From positions 1 to 35,627 of the forward strand of contig JAIEOO010000213.1 of the NCBI GenBank assembly GCA_019750475.1: DNA of 35,627 bases, read 5' to 3'. Source of the stretch: Acetobacteraceae bacterium (GTDB taxonomy: Bacteria; Pseudomonadota; Alphaproteobacteria; Acetobacterales; Acetobacteraceae). Below are positions 8,996 through 17,876 of the stretch, piece after piece. Under the pieces are notes generated by a model, which had not been told where the DNA came from, did no database searches, and saw nothing but the letters and a program-made list of their open reading frames with translations. A program made the position numbers and the translations under genes. Position 1 is the first letter of the stretch, and the number at the start of each line of letters is the position of its first letter.

Positions 8996-9495
8996 ACGTC
9001 CTCCGCCAGGGCCTCGCGCTCGAGACGATGCTCGGGTTCGTGGCTGTCGCCGCCCGCGCGCCGATCGAGGAACGCCCGGCCCGCGTGGCCGAGGCGCTCG
9101 GCCGCTTCGTCGGCGACCCCACGCTGCTCGCTGGGCGGGACCTGCCCTGCTGTCCGCAGAATTACGTCCGGCACCTGCTGGCCACGGGCGATGGCTACGG
9201 CGTCGCGGCGCTGGCCTGGCGCCCCGGGCAGATGAGCCCCGTCCACGCCCATCGCACCTGGTGCGCCTTCGCCGTCCAGCAGGGGACGCTCACCGAGCAT
9301 TTCTTCGAGATGGGCGAGCCGCCGGTGCTGAAGGCCGCGGTGGTGCGCCGCCCGGGCGACGCCTCGCATGGCGCCGCGGGACTGGAGGCGATCCATCGCC
9401 TCGCCAATTGCTCCGCCCTGCCGGCGCTCTCCATCCATGTCTACGGCGTGCCCTATGAGCGTTTCGGGGAGCAGGTGAACCTCATCCTCGGTTGA
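8992..9495 (+). CDS. Cupin thiol dioxygenase (cysteine / 3-mercaptopropionate dioxygenase-like)
   Basis: MSPVHAHRTWCAFAVQQGTLTEHFFE (HxH) and later ALSIHVYG (third His). Overlaps the GntR stop by 4 nt (ATGA). Confidence 0.75.
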   Translation: MNVLRQGLALETMLGFVAVAARAPIEERPARVAEALGRFVGDPTLLAGRDLPCCPQNYVRHLLATGDGYGVAALAWRPGQMSPVHAHRTWCAFAVQQGTLTEHFFEMGEPPVLKAAVVRRPGDASHGAAGLEAIHRLANCSALPALSIHVYGVPYERFGEQVNLILG

Positions 9496-9544
9496 CCGGG
9501 CGACCGCGCCGCCCTCCATATGGCCGGTCGGTCAGGGACGGTGG

Positions 9545-10450
9545 ATGAGCATCAACCCGCGCCTCCAGACGCGGCTCGTCTGGGGGCTGCTTCTCGGCGC
9601 CTCCGCCTCGATCATCTGGGGCGGGCATGCCGTGGTCGCGCGCATGGCGGTGTCCGGCCAGGGCTTCCACGTCGCCGACCTGCTCTTCTGCCGCTACCTC
9701 CCGGCCGCCCTCGTCCTCTCGCCCATCGTCTGGCGCGCGCGGGCGGAGTTGGCGCGGCTCGGCGCGTGGCGGCTGCTCCTGCTGACCTTGACCGGCGGAG
9801 CGCCGAACCTGCTCACCTTCGTGGGCGGCCTGACCTTCGCGCCGGCGAGCCACGGCGCCACCATCCCGCCGCTGACCGTCTCCATCCTCGCGGCCCTGCT
9901 GGGCTGGCTCTGGCTGTCGGAGCGGCCGACGCCCGGGCGGGCGGCCGCGCTCGCCGTGATGGGGGCGGGGATCATCCTGATCGGCTGGGACGGGCTCACC
10001 GTCGGACCCGGCGTGTGGAAGGGCGACCTGCTGCTGTTCATGGCGGGGGCGAGCTGGGCGGCCTTCACCATCCTGCTCCGCCGCTGGCAGGTCGCGGCGG
10101 TGCCGGCGGCCTCGGCGGTGACGGTGATTTCCGCCCTCTTCGTGCTTCCGGTCTGGCTGCCCTGGCGCGCGGCGCAGTTCGCGGCGCTGCCCTCGGGCCT
10201 GATCCTGTGGATGCTGATCGCGCAGGGCGTGCTGCTCGGCAGCCTCTCCATGCTGCTCTTCGCCCGCTCGGTGGAGATGCTGGGGGCGACGCGGACGGCG
10301 ACGCTGTCCGTCCTCGTGCCCGTGACCGGCCTGACCGCGGCGGCCCTCGTGCTGGGCGAGACGATCGGGCCGCTCAAGGCGATCGGCGCGACGCTCGCCG
10401 TCGGCGCCATGCTGGCGGCGGTGCTGTTCACCGGGCGCCGGATCGGCTGA
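9545..10450 (+). CDS. EamA/DMT family transporter
   Basis: About ten hydrophobic segments; duplicated EamA pattern (SIIWGGHAVVARMA..., MAGASWAAFTILLRR...). Confidence 0.9.
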   Translation: MSINPRLQTRLVWGLLLGASASIIWGGHAVVARMAVSGQGFHVADLLFCRYLPAALVLSPIVWRARAELARLGAWRLLLLTLTGGAPNLLTFVGGLTFAPASHGATIPPLTVSILAALLGWLWLSERPTPGRAAALAVMGAGIILIGWDGLTVGPGVWKGDLLLFMAGASWAAFTILLRRWQVAAVPAASAVTVISALFVLPVWLPWRAAQFAALPSGLILWMLIAQGVLLGSLSMLLFARSVEMLGATRTATLSVLVPVTGLTAAALVLGETIGPLKAIGATLAVGAMLAAVLFTGRRIG

Positions 10451-10487
10451 TTCCCTGCCGGCTTCCGGCGCGGTAAGCTTCGCCGCG

Positions 10488-10907
10488 ATGCGCCGACTCG
10501 CCCTCCTCGCCGTCCTCGCCCTCGCGGCCTCCTGCGCCCGGCCGGAGGAGGAGCGGCACTTCACCTATGTCCCGCCGCAGGGGCCGAGGGCTTCGGATTG
10601 CGTGCTGACCTGCGAGATCGAGCGGCGCCAGTGCGGCCTGCAGGCGGAGAACATGCGCTTCGCCTGCCAGGCGAACGGCACGCTCTCCAACTACGCCTTC
10701 AGCGCCTGCCAGGCGAGCAACGCCGGCAACTGCCTGCCGCCGCCGCTCTGCATGAGCGTCGCGGGGACTTGCATGGACCAGTACAACGCCTGCTTCGCGA
10801 GCTGCGGCGGGATGGTGTTCCGCACGCCGCGTTCCGTGACCACGCCGGGCCTGGCGGACCGCGAGGCCCTGCCGGGCCGCGCCGGCGCCGGGATGCGCGC
10901 CTTCTGA
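10488..10907 (+). CDS. Small Cys-rich putative lipoprotein
   Basis: MRRLALLAVLALAASCARPEE lipobox; ten further Cys residues in the mature part. Confidence 0.7.
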   Translation: MRRLALLAVLALAASCARPEEERHFTYVPPQGPRASDCVLTCEIERRQCGLQAENMRFACQANGTLSNYAFSACQASNAGNCLPPPLCMSVAGTCMDQYNACFASCGGMVFRTPRSVTTPGLADREALPGRAGAGMRAF

Positions 10908-10927
10908 CCAGACCTGACGGTCAGAAG
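10901..10927. terminator. Inverted repeat joining two convergent genes; both stop codons lie in its arms
   Basis: CTTCTGACC-N9-GGTCAGAAG, perfect 9-bp arms (10901-10909 / 10919-10927). TGA of the + gene and TCA (stop) of the - gene lie in the arms. Confidence 0.5.
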
Positions 10928-12312
10928 AACAGCAGCGTCACCATCACGAACAGCGGCAGCAGGAAGACGCAGGCCCAGCCGCAATAGCCGAAGAAGGACG
11001 GCATGCGGACGCCGTTCTCCTCCACGATGGCCTTCACCATGAAGTTGGGCGCGTTGCCGATGTAGCTGTTGGCGCCCATGAAGACGGCGCCCGCCGAGAT
11101 GGCTGCGAGCGTCAGCGCGCCCTGCGTCATCAGATAGGCCGGGTCCCCGCCCGCGAGGTTGAAGAAGACGAGGTAGGTGGGCGCGTTGTCGAGGAAGGAG
11201 GAGAGCGTGCCGGTCAGCCAGAAATACACCCAGGGGATGGGCTGGCCGTTCGCGTCCGCCGTCAGCGCGACGAGTGCCGCCGCCGCCCCCTCGGGCCCCG
11301 CCTTCAGGATCGCGAGCACCGGGCCCATGCAGAGGAAGATGGCGGCGAAGAGCTTCGCGACCTCGGCCATGGCGCCCCAGGCGAAGCCGTTGGCCTCCCG
11401 CAGGGCCTGGGGCGTCAGCGCCATGGAGGCGCCGGTCACCGCGAGGAAGAGCAGGATGGCGACGACACGCTCGAAGCCGACCGTCTCGCCGAGGATGGTC
11501 ACGTCGCCGGGCTTCCACATCCCCTGCATCAGCACGCCGGCGACGACGACGCCGATCAGCGCGACGTTCACCCAGCCTTCGACGGTCAGCGGCTCCCGCG
11601 CGCCCGTATCCGGCACCACGGGCTTCTCGCGCGCCCAGGCCCAGGAATCGATGGCGTAGTAGAGCGCGAGCAGGATCACCGCGCAGAACAGGAACGGCCA
11701 GAACAGGTTCACCGTCGGCCAGAAGAAGCTGACGCCCTTGAGGAAGCCGAGATACAGCGGCGGGTCGCCGATCGGCGTCAGGCTGCCGCCGATGTTCGAC
11801 ACCAGGAAGATGAAGAACACGAAGGTGTGCAGCTTGCGCTGGCGGAAGGCATTGGCCCGCAGCACGGGCCGGATCAGCAGCATGGAGGCGCCGGTGGTGC
11901 CCATGACGCTCGCGAGCGCCGTGCCGATGGCGAGCAGCGCGGTGTTGGTCGCCGGCGTGCCGACCAGCGTGCCCTTGAGCAGCACGCCGCCGCCCGTGGT
12001 GTAGAGCGCGAGCAGCAGCACGATGAAGGGCACGTATTCCTGCACCAGCACGAAGGCCACTTCGCCCCCTGCCTTGGGCAGGCCGAAGACGAGGGCGAAG
12101 GGAATGAGGAACGCCGCGCCCCACGCGGCCGATACCTTCCCGTAGTGGTGATGCCAGAAGCCCGGAGCCGCGAGCGGCATCAGCGCGATGGAGAGCAGGA
12201 TCCCCACGAAGGGCAGCGCCCAGACCAGGCCGAGCTCTCGCCCGTCGATGGCGGCCGCCTCGGCCGCGACGGGTGCGAGCAGGAGCGGAACGGCGAGGGC
12301 GAGGACGCGCAT
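10921..12312 (-). CDS. Sodium:proton antiporter-like permease (NhaD/ArsB-CitM superfamily)
   Basis: Polytopic membrane protein; ...VFFIFLVSNIGGSLTPIGDPPLYLGFLKGVSFFWP... and ...LSSFLDNAPTYLVFFNLAGGDP.... Confidence 0.8.
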   Translation of the reverse strand: MRVLALAVPLLLAPVAAEAAAIDGRELGLVWALPFVGILLSIALMPLAAPGFWHHHYGKVSAAWGAAFLIPFALVFGLPKAGGEVAFVLVQEYVPFIVLLLALYTTGGGVLLKGTLVGTPATNTALLAIGTALASVMGTTGASMLLIRPVLRANAFRQRKLHTFVFFIFLVSNIGGSLTPIGDPPLYLGFLKGVSFFWPTVNLFWPFLFCAVILLALYYAIDSWAWAREKPVVPDTGAREPLTVEGWVNVALIGVVVAGVLMQGMWKPGDVTILGETVGFERVVAILLFLAVTGASMALTPQALREANGFAWGAMAEVAKLFAAIFLCMGPVLAILKAGPEGAAAALVALTADANGQPIPWVYFWLTGTLSSFLDNAPTYLVFFNLAGGDPAYLMTQGALTLAAISAGAVFMGANSYIGNAPNFMVKAIVEENGVRMPSFFGYCGWACVFLLPLFVMVTLLFF

Positions 12313-12418
12313 GGACGCTCCTTAACCGGACCGCAGCGGTCGGCAAATGGGGTTTCGGGGGCTTGCGGTGCCGTTCCCGCCACGCCATTGACGGCGGCGA
12401 GATCGCGGAGGCAATCCG

Positions 12419-13054
12419 ATGGAAATGACCGGCGAGCGGCGCATCCCCGCCCCGCGCGAGCAGGTTTGGCAGGCGCTGAACGACCCCGAGGTGCTGAAGG
12501 CCGCCATCCCGGGCTGCGAGCAGATCGAGAAGCAGTCGGAAACCGACATGACGGCCCGCGTCTCGATCAAGATCGGGCCGATGGCGGCGAAGTTCACCGG
12601 CAAGGTCCGCCTCGAGAACCTGAACCCGCCCGAGAGCTACACCATCGCCGGCGAGGGCAATGGCGGCGCGATGGGCTTCGCCAAGGGCGGCGCCGATGTC
12701 CGGCTCGAGGCCGTGGGCCCGTCCGAGACCGTGCTGCGCTACGACGTGAAGGCGCAGGTCGGCGGCAAGATGGCGCAGCTCGGCGCGCGGCTGATCGACA
12801 GCACGGCCAAGCAGATGGCCGACCAGTTCTTCGGCCGCTTCGCCGCGCAGCTCACGCCCGCGCCGGTCGCCGCCGTGGCCGAGGGCGGCTCGCCCGCCAA
12901 CCCGGTGCCGCCGCCCGTCCCGCCGGCGCGGCAGGACAACAGCATCTCCATCCTCCAGCTCATCCCGACGGAGTTCTTCGGTATGCCCATCGTCTTCTGG
13001 ATCGGCAGCGCTTCGATGCTCGTGGTGCTCTACCTCATCTTCCTCTCGACCTGA
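12419..13054 (+). CDS. coxG: CoxG family (SRPBCC) carbon monoxide dehydrogenase subunit G-like, C-terminal membrane anchor
   Basis: MEMTGERRIPAPREQVWQALNDPEVLKAAIPGCEQIEK...FTGKVRLENLNPPESYTIAGEGNGGAMGFAKGGADVRLE; C-terminal TM PIVFWIGSASMLVVLYLIFLST. Confidence 0.9.
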   Translation: MEMTGERRIPAPREQVWQALNDPEVLKAAIPGCEQIEKQSETDMTARVSIKIGPMAAKFTGKVRLENLNPPESYTIAGEGNGGAMGFAKGGADVRLEAVGPSETVLRYDVKAQVGGKMAQLGARLIDSTAKQMADQFFGRFAAQLTPAPVAAVAEGGSPANPVPPPVPPARQDNSISILQLIPTEFFGMPIVFWIGSASMLVVLYLIFLST

Positions 13055-13055
13055 C

Positions 13056-13937
13056 GTGTTCCCCGAGGACGTCGCCGGCACGCAGGCCCTGCTCGCGTCC
13101 GGCGGCTACGTCGCCGACCGCTCGCTCGCGACCGCCGTCCATCTCGCGCTGAAGATGGGCCGCCCCCTCTTCCTCGAAGGGGAACCGGGGACGGGGAAGA
13201 CCGAGATCGCCAAGGTCCTGGCCGCGAAGCTGCCGCGGCGGCTCGTGCGGCTGCAATGCTACGACGGGCTCGACCTGGCATCGGCGGCCTATGAGTGGAA
13301 CCACGCGCGGCAGTTGATGGCCATCCGCCTCGCCGAGGCGGAAGGGCAGACCGCCGAGCTGGAGCGCGGGATCTACGACCGCCGCTTCCTCGACAAGCGG
13401 CCGCTGCTCGACGCGCTGGAGGGCGAGCCCGCCGTCCTGCTGATCGACGAGCTGGACCGCGCGGACGAGCCTTTCGAGGCCTTCCTGCTCGAGGTGCTGG
13501 CCGATTTCCAGCTCTCCATTCCTGAGCTCGGCACGGTGAAGGCGGCCACGCCGCCGGTCGTCATCATCACCTCCAACCGCACGCGGGAGGTGCACGACGC
13601 CATCCGCCGGCGCTGCCTCTACCACTGGGTCGACTACCCCGACGCGGCGCGGGAGCGCGCGATCCTGCAGCTGCGCGCGCCGCAGGTGCCGGAGGCGCTG
13701 GCCGGCCAGGTGGTGGCCTTCGTGCAGAAGCTGCGCGGCGGCGACTTCTTCAAGCTGCCGGGCGTCGCCGAGACCATCGACTGGGCCGCGGCGCTGGAAG
13801 CCCTGAACGCGCGGGAGCTGGAGCCCGCCGCGGTGGACGAGACGCTCGGCGTGCTTCTGAAGTACCAGGACGACATCGCCAAGCTGCGCGGCGCCGAGGC
13901 GGCGAAGCTGGTCGCCGAGGCCAAGGCCACTCCGTGA
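13056..13937 (+). CDS. coxD: AAA+ MoxR-type ATPase, CoxD-like
   Basis: GTG start; RPLFLEGEPGTGKTEIAKVLA (Walker A), AVLLIDELDRADEPFEAFLLEVL (Walker B), VVIITSNRTREVHDAIRRRCLYHWVDYP. Confidence 0.92.
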   Translation: MFPEDVAGTQALLASGGYVADRSLATAVHLALKMGRPLFLEGEPGTGKTEIAKVLAAKLPRRLVRLQCYDGLDLASAAYEWNHARQLMAIRLAEAEGQTAELERGIYDRRFLDKRPLLDALEGEPAVLLIDELDRADEPFEAFLLEVLADFQLSIPELGTVKAATPPVVIITSNRTREVHDAIRRRCLYHWVDYPDAARERAILQLRAPQVPEALAGQVVAFVQKLRGGDFFKLPGVAETIDWAAALEALNARELEPAAVDETLGVLLKYQDDIAKLRGAEAAKLVAEAKATP

Positions 13938-15142
13938 TCCCGCCGCGGCACGCGGTTCAGGTCGCGGCGTCGGGCCAAGCTCTCGGCCCCAATGTGTTGG
14001 CTTTCGTCCGCCTGCTGCGCCGGACCGGCCTGCCGGTCGGGCCGGGCGACGCGCTCGCCGCCGCCGAGGCGCTGCGGGTCGCGGGGCTCGAGGACCGCAC
14101 CGTCGCCAAGGCCGCGCTCCGCGCCGCGCTGATCCGGCGGCGGGACCAGCAGGACCTGTTCGACGCCGCCTTCGACCTGTTCTGGCGCGACCCCGAGCGC
14201 AGCCGCGCCGCCGCGGCGCTCGCCATGCTCGACGCCCAGAAGCCCGAGGACAAGGCGAAGCCCGGTGGGCGGCGCCTCGCCGAGGCGATGATGGGCGACC
14301 GCCCCCCGCCGCCGCCGCCCGAGATGCCCGAGCAGCCGATCCAGCTCGACGCCGCGATGACGGTGTCGGAGCGCGAGCGGTTGCAGAGCATGGATTTCGA
14401 GGCCATGTCGGCTCTCCAGCTCGCCGAGGCGAAGCGGGAGATCGCGAAGCTCGTCCTGCCGCTCGACGACCGGCCGACGCGGCGCTTCCGCGCCGATCCG
14501 CTGGGCCCGCGCACGGACCTCAAGGCGACGATCCGCCTCTCGCTGCGCCAGGGCGGCGAGATGCTGGAGATCGCGCGCAAGCGCCGCGTGGTGCGGCCGC
14601 CGCCGCTCGTCGCCATCTGCGACATCTCGGGCTCCATGGCGCGCTACGCGCAGGTGATGCTCCATTTCCTGCACGCGCTGACCAATGACCGCGAGCGCGT
14701 GGCGAGCTTCCTGTTCGGCACGCGGCTGTCCAACGTCACGCGGCAACTGCGGCACCGCGACGCCGAGGTGGCCTTCGAGATGGTGGCGAAGCTCGTGCCC
14801 GACTGGTCGGGCGGCACCCGCATCGGGGAGGCGCTGCACCGCTTCAACCGGGACTGGTCGCGGCGGGTGCTGGGGCAGGGGGCGGTGGTGCTGCTGATCA
14901 CCGACGGGCTGGACCGGGACGGGGCGGCGGGCCTCGCCGAGGAGACGGATCGCCTCAAGAGATCCTGCCGGCGGCTGATCTGGCTGAACCCGCTGTTGCG
15001 CTGGCAGGGCTTCCAACCCAAATCCCAGGGCATCCGGGCGATGCTGCCGCATGTGCACGAGTTCCGCCCGGTGCATAACCTCGAAAGCCTGCGGGCGCTG
15101 GTGGCGACGCTGAGCGACCCGCGTGGAGGGCGCCGGCCATGA
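13934..15142 (+). CDS. coxE: VWA domain protein, CoxE-like
   Basis: GTG start overlapping the coxD stop (GTGA); PPLVAICDISGSMARYAQVMLHFLHAL (MIDAS DxSxS), LITDGLDRD. Confidence 0.9.
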   Translation: MIPPRHAVQVAASGQALGPNVLAFVRLLRRTGLPVGPGDALAAAEALRVAGLEDRTVAKAALRAALIRRRDQQDLFDAAFDLFWRDPERSRAAAALAMLDAQKPEDKAKPGGRRLAEAMMGDRPPPPPPEMPEQPIQLDAAMTVSERERLQSMDFEAMSALQLAEAKREIAKLVLPLDDRPTRRFRADPLGPRTDLKATIRLSLRQGGEMLEIARKRRVVRPPPLVAICDISGSMARYAQVMLHFLHALTNDRERVASFLFGTRLSNVTRQLRHRDAEVAFEMVAKLVPDWSGGTRIGEALHRFNRDWSRRVLGQGAVVLLITDGLDRDGAAGLAEETDRLKRSCRRLIWLNPLLRWQGFQPKSQGIRAMLPHVHEFRPVHNLESLRALVATLSDPRGGRRP

Positions 15143-15468
15143 GGGACCGTGTTGTGAGCGAAGACATCCTCTCCACCGCCGCCGAATGGCGCCGCGCCGG
15201 TGAGACGCTGGCGCTGGCCACCGTCGTCGAGACCTGGGGCAGTTCCCCGCGCCCGGCAGGCTCCATGCTGCTGGTCTCGAAGTCCGGAAAGCTCGCGGGC
15301 AGCGTGTCGGGCGGCTGCATCGAGGGGGCGGTGGCGCAGATCGGGCAGCGCGTGATGGAGACGGGCGCGCCCGAGCTGCATGATTTCGGCATCAGCGACG
15401 AGCGCGCCTGGGAGGTGGGCCTCGCCTGCGGCGGCAAGCTCAAGGTCTTCGTGGAGAAGCTGGCGTGA
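15139..15468 (+). CDS. XdhC/CoxI N-terminal-domain protein
   Basis: ALATVVETWGSSPRPAGSMLLVSKSGKLAGSVSGGCIEGAVAQIG; ATGA overlap with coxE. Confidence 0.9.
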   Translation: MRDRVVSEDILSTAAEWRRAGETLALATVVETWGSSPRPAGSMLLVSKSGKLAGSVSGGCIEGAVAQIGQRVMETGAPELHDFGISDERAWEVGLACGGKLKVFVEKLA

Positions 15469-16151
15469 AGGCCGCGACGCTGGAGCGGCTGCTCGCGGCG
15501 CGCGCGGCCAAGCGCGCGGTGGTGCTGGCGACGAAGCTCGATGATGGCACGCAGGCGCTGTGGCCCGATGAGGCCCTGCCGCCGGCGTTGGTCGCCGCGG
15601 CCGAGGAGGCGCTGCGGGACGACGAAGCCAAGAACCAAGACGGCTGGTTCCTGGCGCCGCACAACCCGCCGTTGCGGCTGATCGTCGTGGGCGCCGTCCA
15701 TGTCGCGCAGTCCCTCGTGCCCATGGCGCTGCCGCTCGGCTTCGCCGTCACCGTGGTGGATCCGCGCCGCGCCTTCGCCACCGATGCGCGCTTCCCGGGC
15801 GTCACGCTGAACCACGAGTGGCCGGACGACGCGATGAAGGAGCTGGCGCCCGACGCCCGCACCGCGGTCGTGACGCTGACGCATGACCCGAAGCTCGACG
15901 ACCCCGCGCTCGACGTCGCGCTCCGCTCGGGCGCTTTCTACATCGGCGCCCTCGGCTCCCGCCGGACGCATGCGAAGCGCGTCGCGCGGCTGACGGAGCT
16001 GGGCCACGGGCCCGATGCCATCGCCCGCATCCGCGCCCCCATCGGCCTCGACATCGAGGCGGTGACGGCACCCGAGATCGCGCTCTCGATCCTGGCGGAG
16101 ATCGTCGCCGCCCGCCGCGGCTCGAAGCTGGCGCAGCGCCTGGCCGCATGA
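15465..16151 (+). CDS. XdhC Rossmann-domain protein (XdhC_C)
   Basis: PPLRLIVVGAVHVAQSLVPMALPLGFAVTVVDPRRAFA...FYIGALGSRRTHAKRVARLTELG...RIRAPIGLDIEAVTAPEIALSILAEIVAARRG. GTG start, GTGA overlap. Confidence 0.92.
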   Translation: MKAATLERLLAARAAKRAVVLATKLDDGTQALWPDEALPPALVAAAEEALRDDEAKNQDGWFLAPHNPPLRLIVVGAVHVAQSLVPMALPLGFAVTVVDPRRAFATDARFPGVTLNHEWPDDAMKELAPDARTAVVTLTHDPKLDDPALDVALRSGAFYIGALGSRRTHAKRVARLTELGHGPDAIARIRAPIGLDIEAVTAPEIALSILAEIVAARRGSKLAQRLAA

Positions 16152-17749
16152 GGTTCGGCCCCACCCCGCTCGACGAGGCGAAGGGCGCGGTGCTGGTCCA
16201 CACGGCGCGGCTGCCCGGCCGCGCCATCAAGAAGGGCACCATCCTCTCGGGCAAGGACATCGCCGCTCTGCGCGAGGCCGGCATCGCCGAGGTGATCGCC
16301 GCGCGGCTGGAGCCGGGCGACGTCGCGGAGGACGACGCCGCACGCCGCATCGCGGACGCCATGCTCACGGAGGGCGTGGCGCGGTCCCGCACCGCGACGG
16401 GCCGCGCCAACCTCATCGCCGAGCGCCAGGGCTTGCTGGTGCTGGACGAGGCGCGGATCCACGCGATCAACGCCCTCGACGAGAGCCTGACCATCGCGAC
16501 GCTGCCGAATGTCGTGCCGGTCCAGCCGCGCGAGATGCTGGCGACGATCAAGATCATCCCCTTCGCCGCGCCCGGCGCCGTGCTCGACCGTGCCGAGGCC
16601 ATGCTGCGCGAAGGCGGCCCCGCGCTGCGCGTCGCGCCCTTCCGCCCGCTTCGCGTCGGGCTGGTGATGACGGAACTGCCCGGCCTCAAGGAAAGCGCCA
16701 TGGAAGGCGCGGTGGAGGTCACGCGGGAGCGCGTGGAGGGCCTCTCGGGCTCGCTGCTGCCGCATGAGCGCGTGCCGCACGAGACGCAGGCCGTGGCCGC
16801 CGCGCTGCGCCGCCTGCGCGACGCCGGCGCGGAGATGCTGCTGGTGGCGGGCGCGTCCGCCGTGGTGGACCGGCGCGATGTCGGGCCTGCGGGGATCGTC
16901 GCTGCGGGCGGGCAAATCGTTCATTTCGGCATGCCGGTGGACCCCGGAAACCTGCTCTGCCTCGGCGAATGGGACGGCATCCCCGCCATGGTGCTGCCGG
17001 GCTGCGCGCGATCGCCCAAGCTCAACGGTTTCGACTGGGTGCTGCAGCGGCTGTTCGCGGGCCTCGCGGTCGGCCCGCGCGAGGTGATGGGCATGGGCGT
17101 CGGCGGGCTGCTGAAGGAGATCGAGCTGCGGCCCCTGCCGCGCGAGACGGCGGCGCCGCGTCGTGGTCGCCCGGTTGCTGCGGTGCTGCTCGCGGCCGGG
17201 ATGTCGCGCCGGATGGGGCGCAACAAGCTGCTGGAGCCGGTCGGAGGGAAGCCCATGGTCGCGCACGCGGCCGACGCGCTGCTCGCCTCCCGTGCGCGGC
17301 CGGTCATCGTGGTGCTGGGCCATGAGGGCGCGCGGGTGCGCGCGGCGCTCGCGGGCCGGGACGTGCGCTTCGTCGAGGCGCCCGACTATGCCGAGGGGCT
17401 CGCGGGCTCGCTCCGGGCCGGGCTCGCCGCCGTGCCGGCCGAGGCGGAGGGGGCGCTCGTCGCGCTCGGCGACATGCCGCTCGTCGGGCCCGGGCTGCTC
17501 GACCGGCTGCTCGACGCCTTCGACCCGGAGGAGGGGCGCGCCGTCGTTCGCCCCGTCCATGCCGGCAGACCGGGCAACCCGGTGCTGTGGGCCCGCGAGT
17601 TCCTGCCCGAGTTGCGCGCGCTCACGGGCGACGAGGGCGGGCGGCAGGTGATCGCCCGCCACCTCGACCGCCTGGCGGAGGTGGAGGCCGGCAGCGACGC
17701 CGTCCTGCGCGACTTCGACACGCCCGAGGCGCTCGCCGAACTGGCCTGA
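16148..17749 (+). CDS. Molybdopterin-binding (MoeA/MoaB-fold) + MobA-like NTP transferase (MocA-type) fusion
   Basis: N-terminal molybdopterin-binding part (GLVMTELPGLKESAMEGAVEVTRERVEGLSG...LLVAGASAVVDRRDVGPAGI), C-terminal AAVLLAAGMSRRMGRNKLLEPVGGKPMVAHAADALLAS...ALGDMPLVGPGLLDRLL...HAGRPGNPVLW. Confidence 0.88.
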   Translation: MRFGPTPLDEAKGAVLVHTARLPGRAIKKGTILSGKDIAALREAGIAEVIAARLEPGDVAEDDAARRIADAMLTEGVARSRTATGRANLIAERQGLLVLDEARIHAINALDESLTIATLPNVVPVQPREMLATIKIIPFAAPGAVLDRAEAMLREGGPALRVAPFRPLRVGLVMTELPGLKESAMEGAVEVTRERVEGLSGSLLPHERVPHETQAVAAALRRLRDAGAEMLLVAGASAVVDRRDVGPAGIVAAGGQIVHFGMPVDPGNLLCLGEWDGIPAMVLPGCARSPKLNGFDWVLQRLFAGLAVGPREVMGMGVGGLLKEIELRPLPRETAAPRRGRPVAAVLLAAGMSRRMGRNKLLEPVGGKPMVAHAADALLASRARPVIVVLGHEGARVRAALAGRDVRFVEAPDYAEGLAGSLRAGLAAVPAEAEGALVALGDMPLVGPGLLDRLLDAFDPEEGRAVVRPVHAGRPGNPVLWAREFLPELRALTGDEGGRQVIARHLDRLAEVEAGSDAVLRDFDTPEALAELA

Positions 17750-17876
17750 GCGGCCGTTTTCCGACCGAGGAAAGCCGGGCCCCGAGCCGGGGCCGCCGCG
17801 GAGCCCGTACAGCGGCTTCGTGAGGACGCCTGACGGGGCCCCCGCGGAGCCGCGCGGCGGCCTCGTGGGGAATGCG

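Noticed and set aside
15938-17662. 574-aa antisense ORF
   Set aside because: Opposes the well-supported MoeA/MocA fusion gene; no family motifs.
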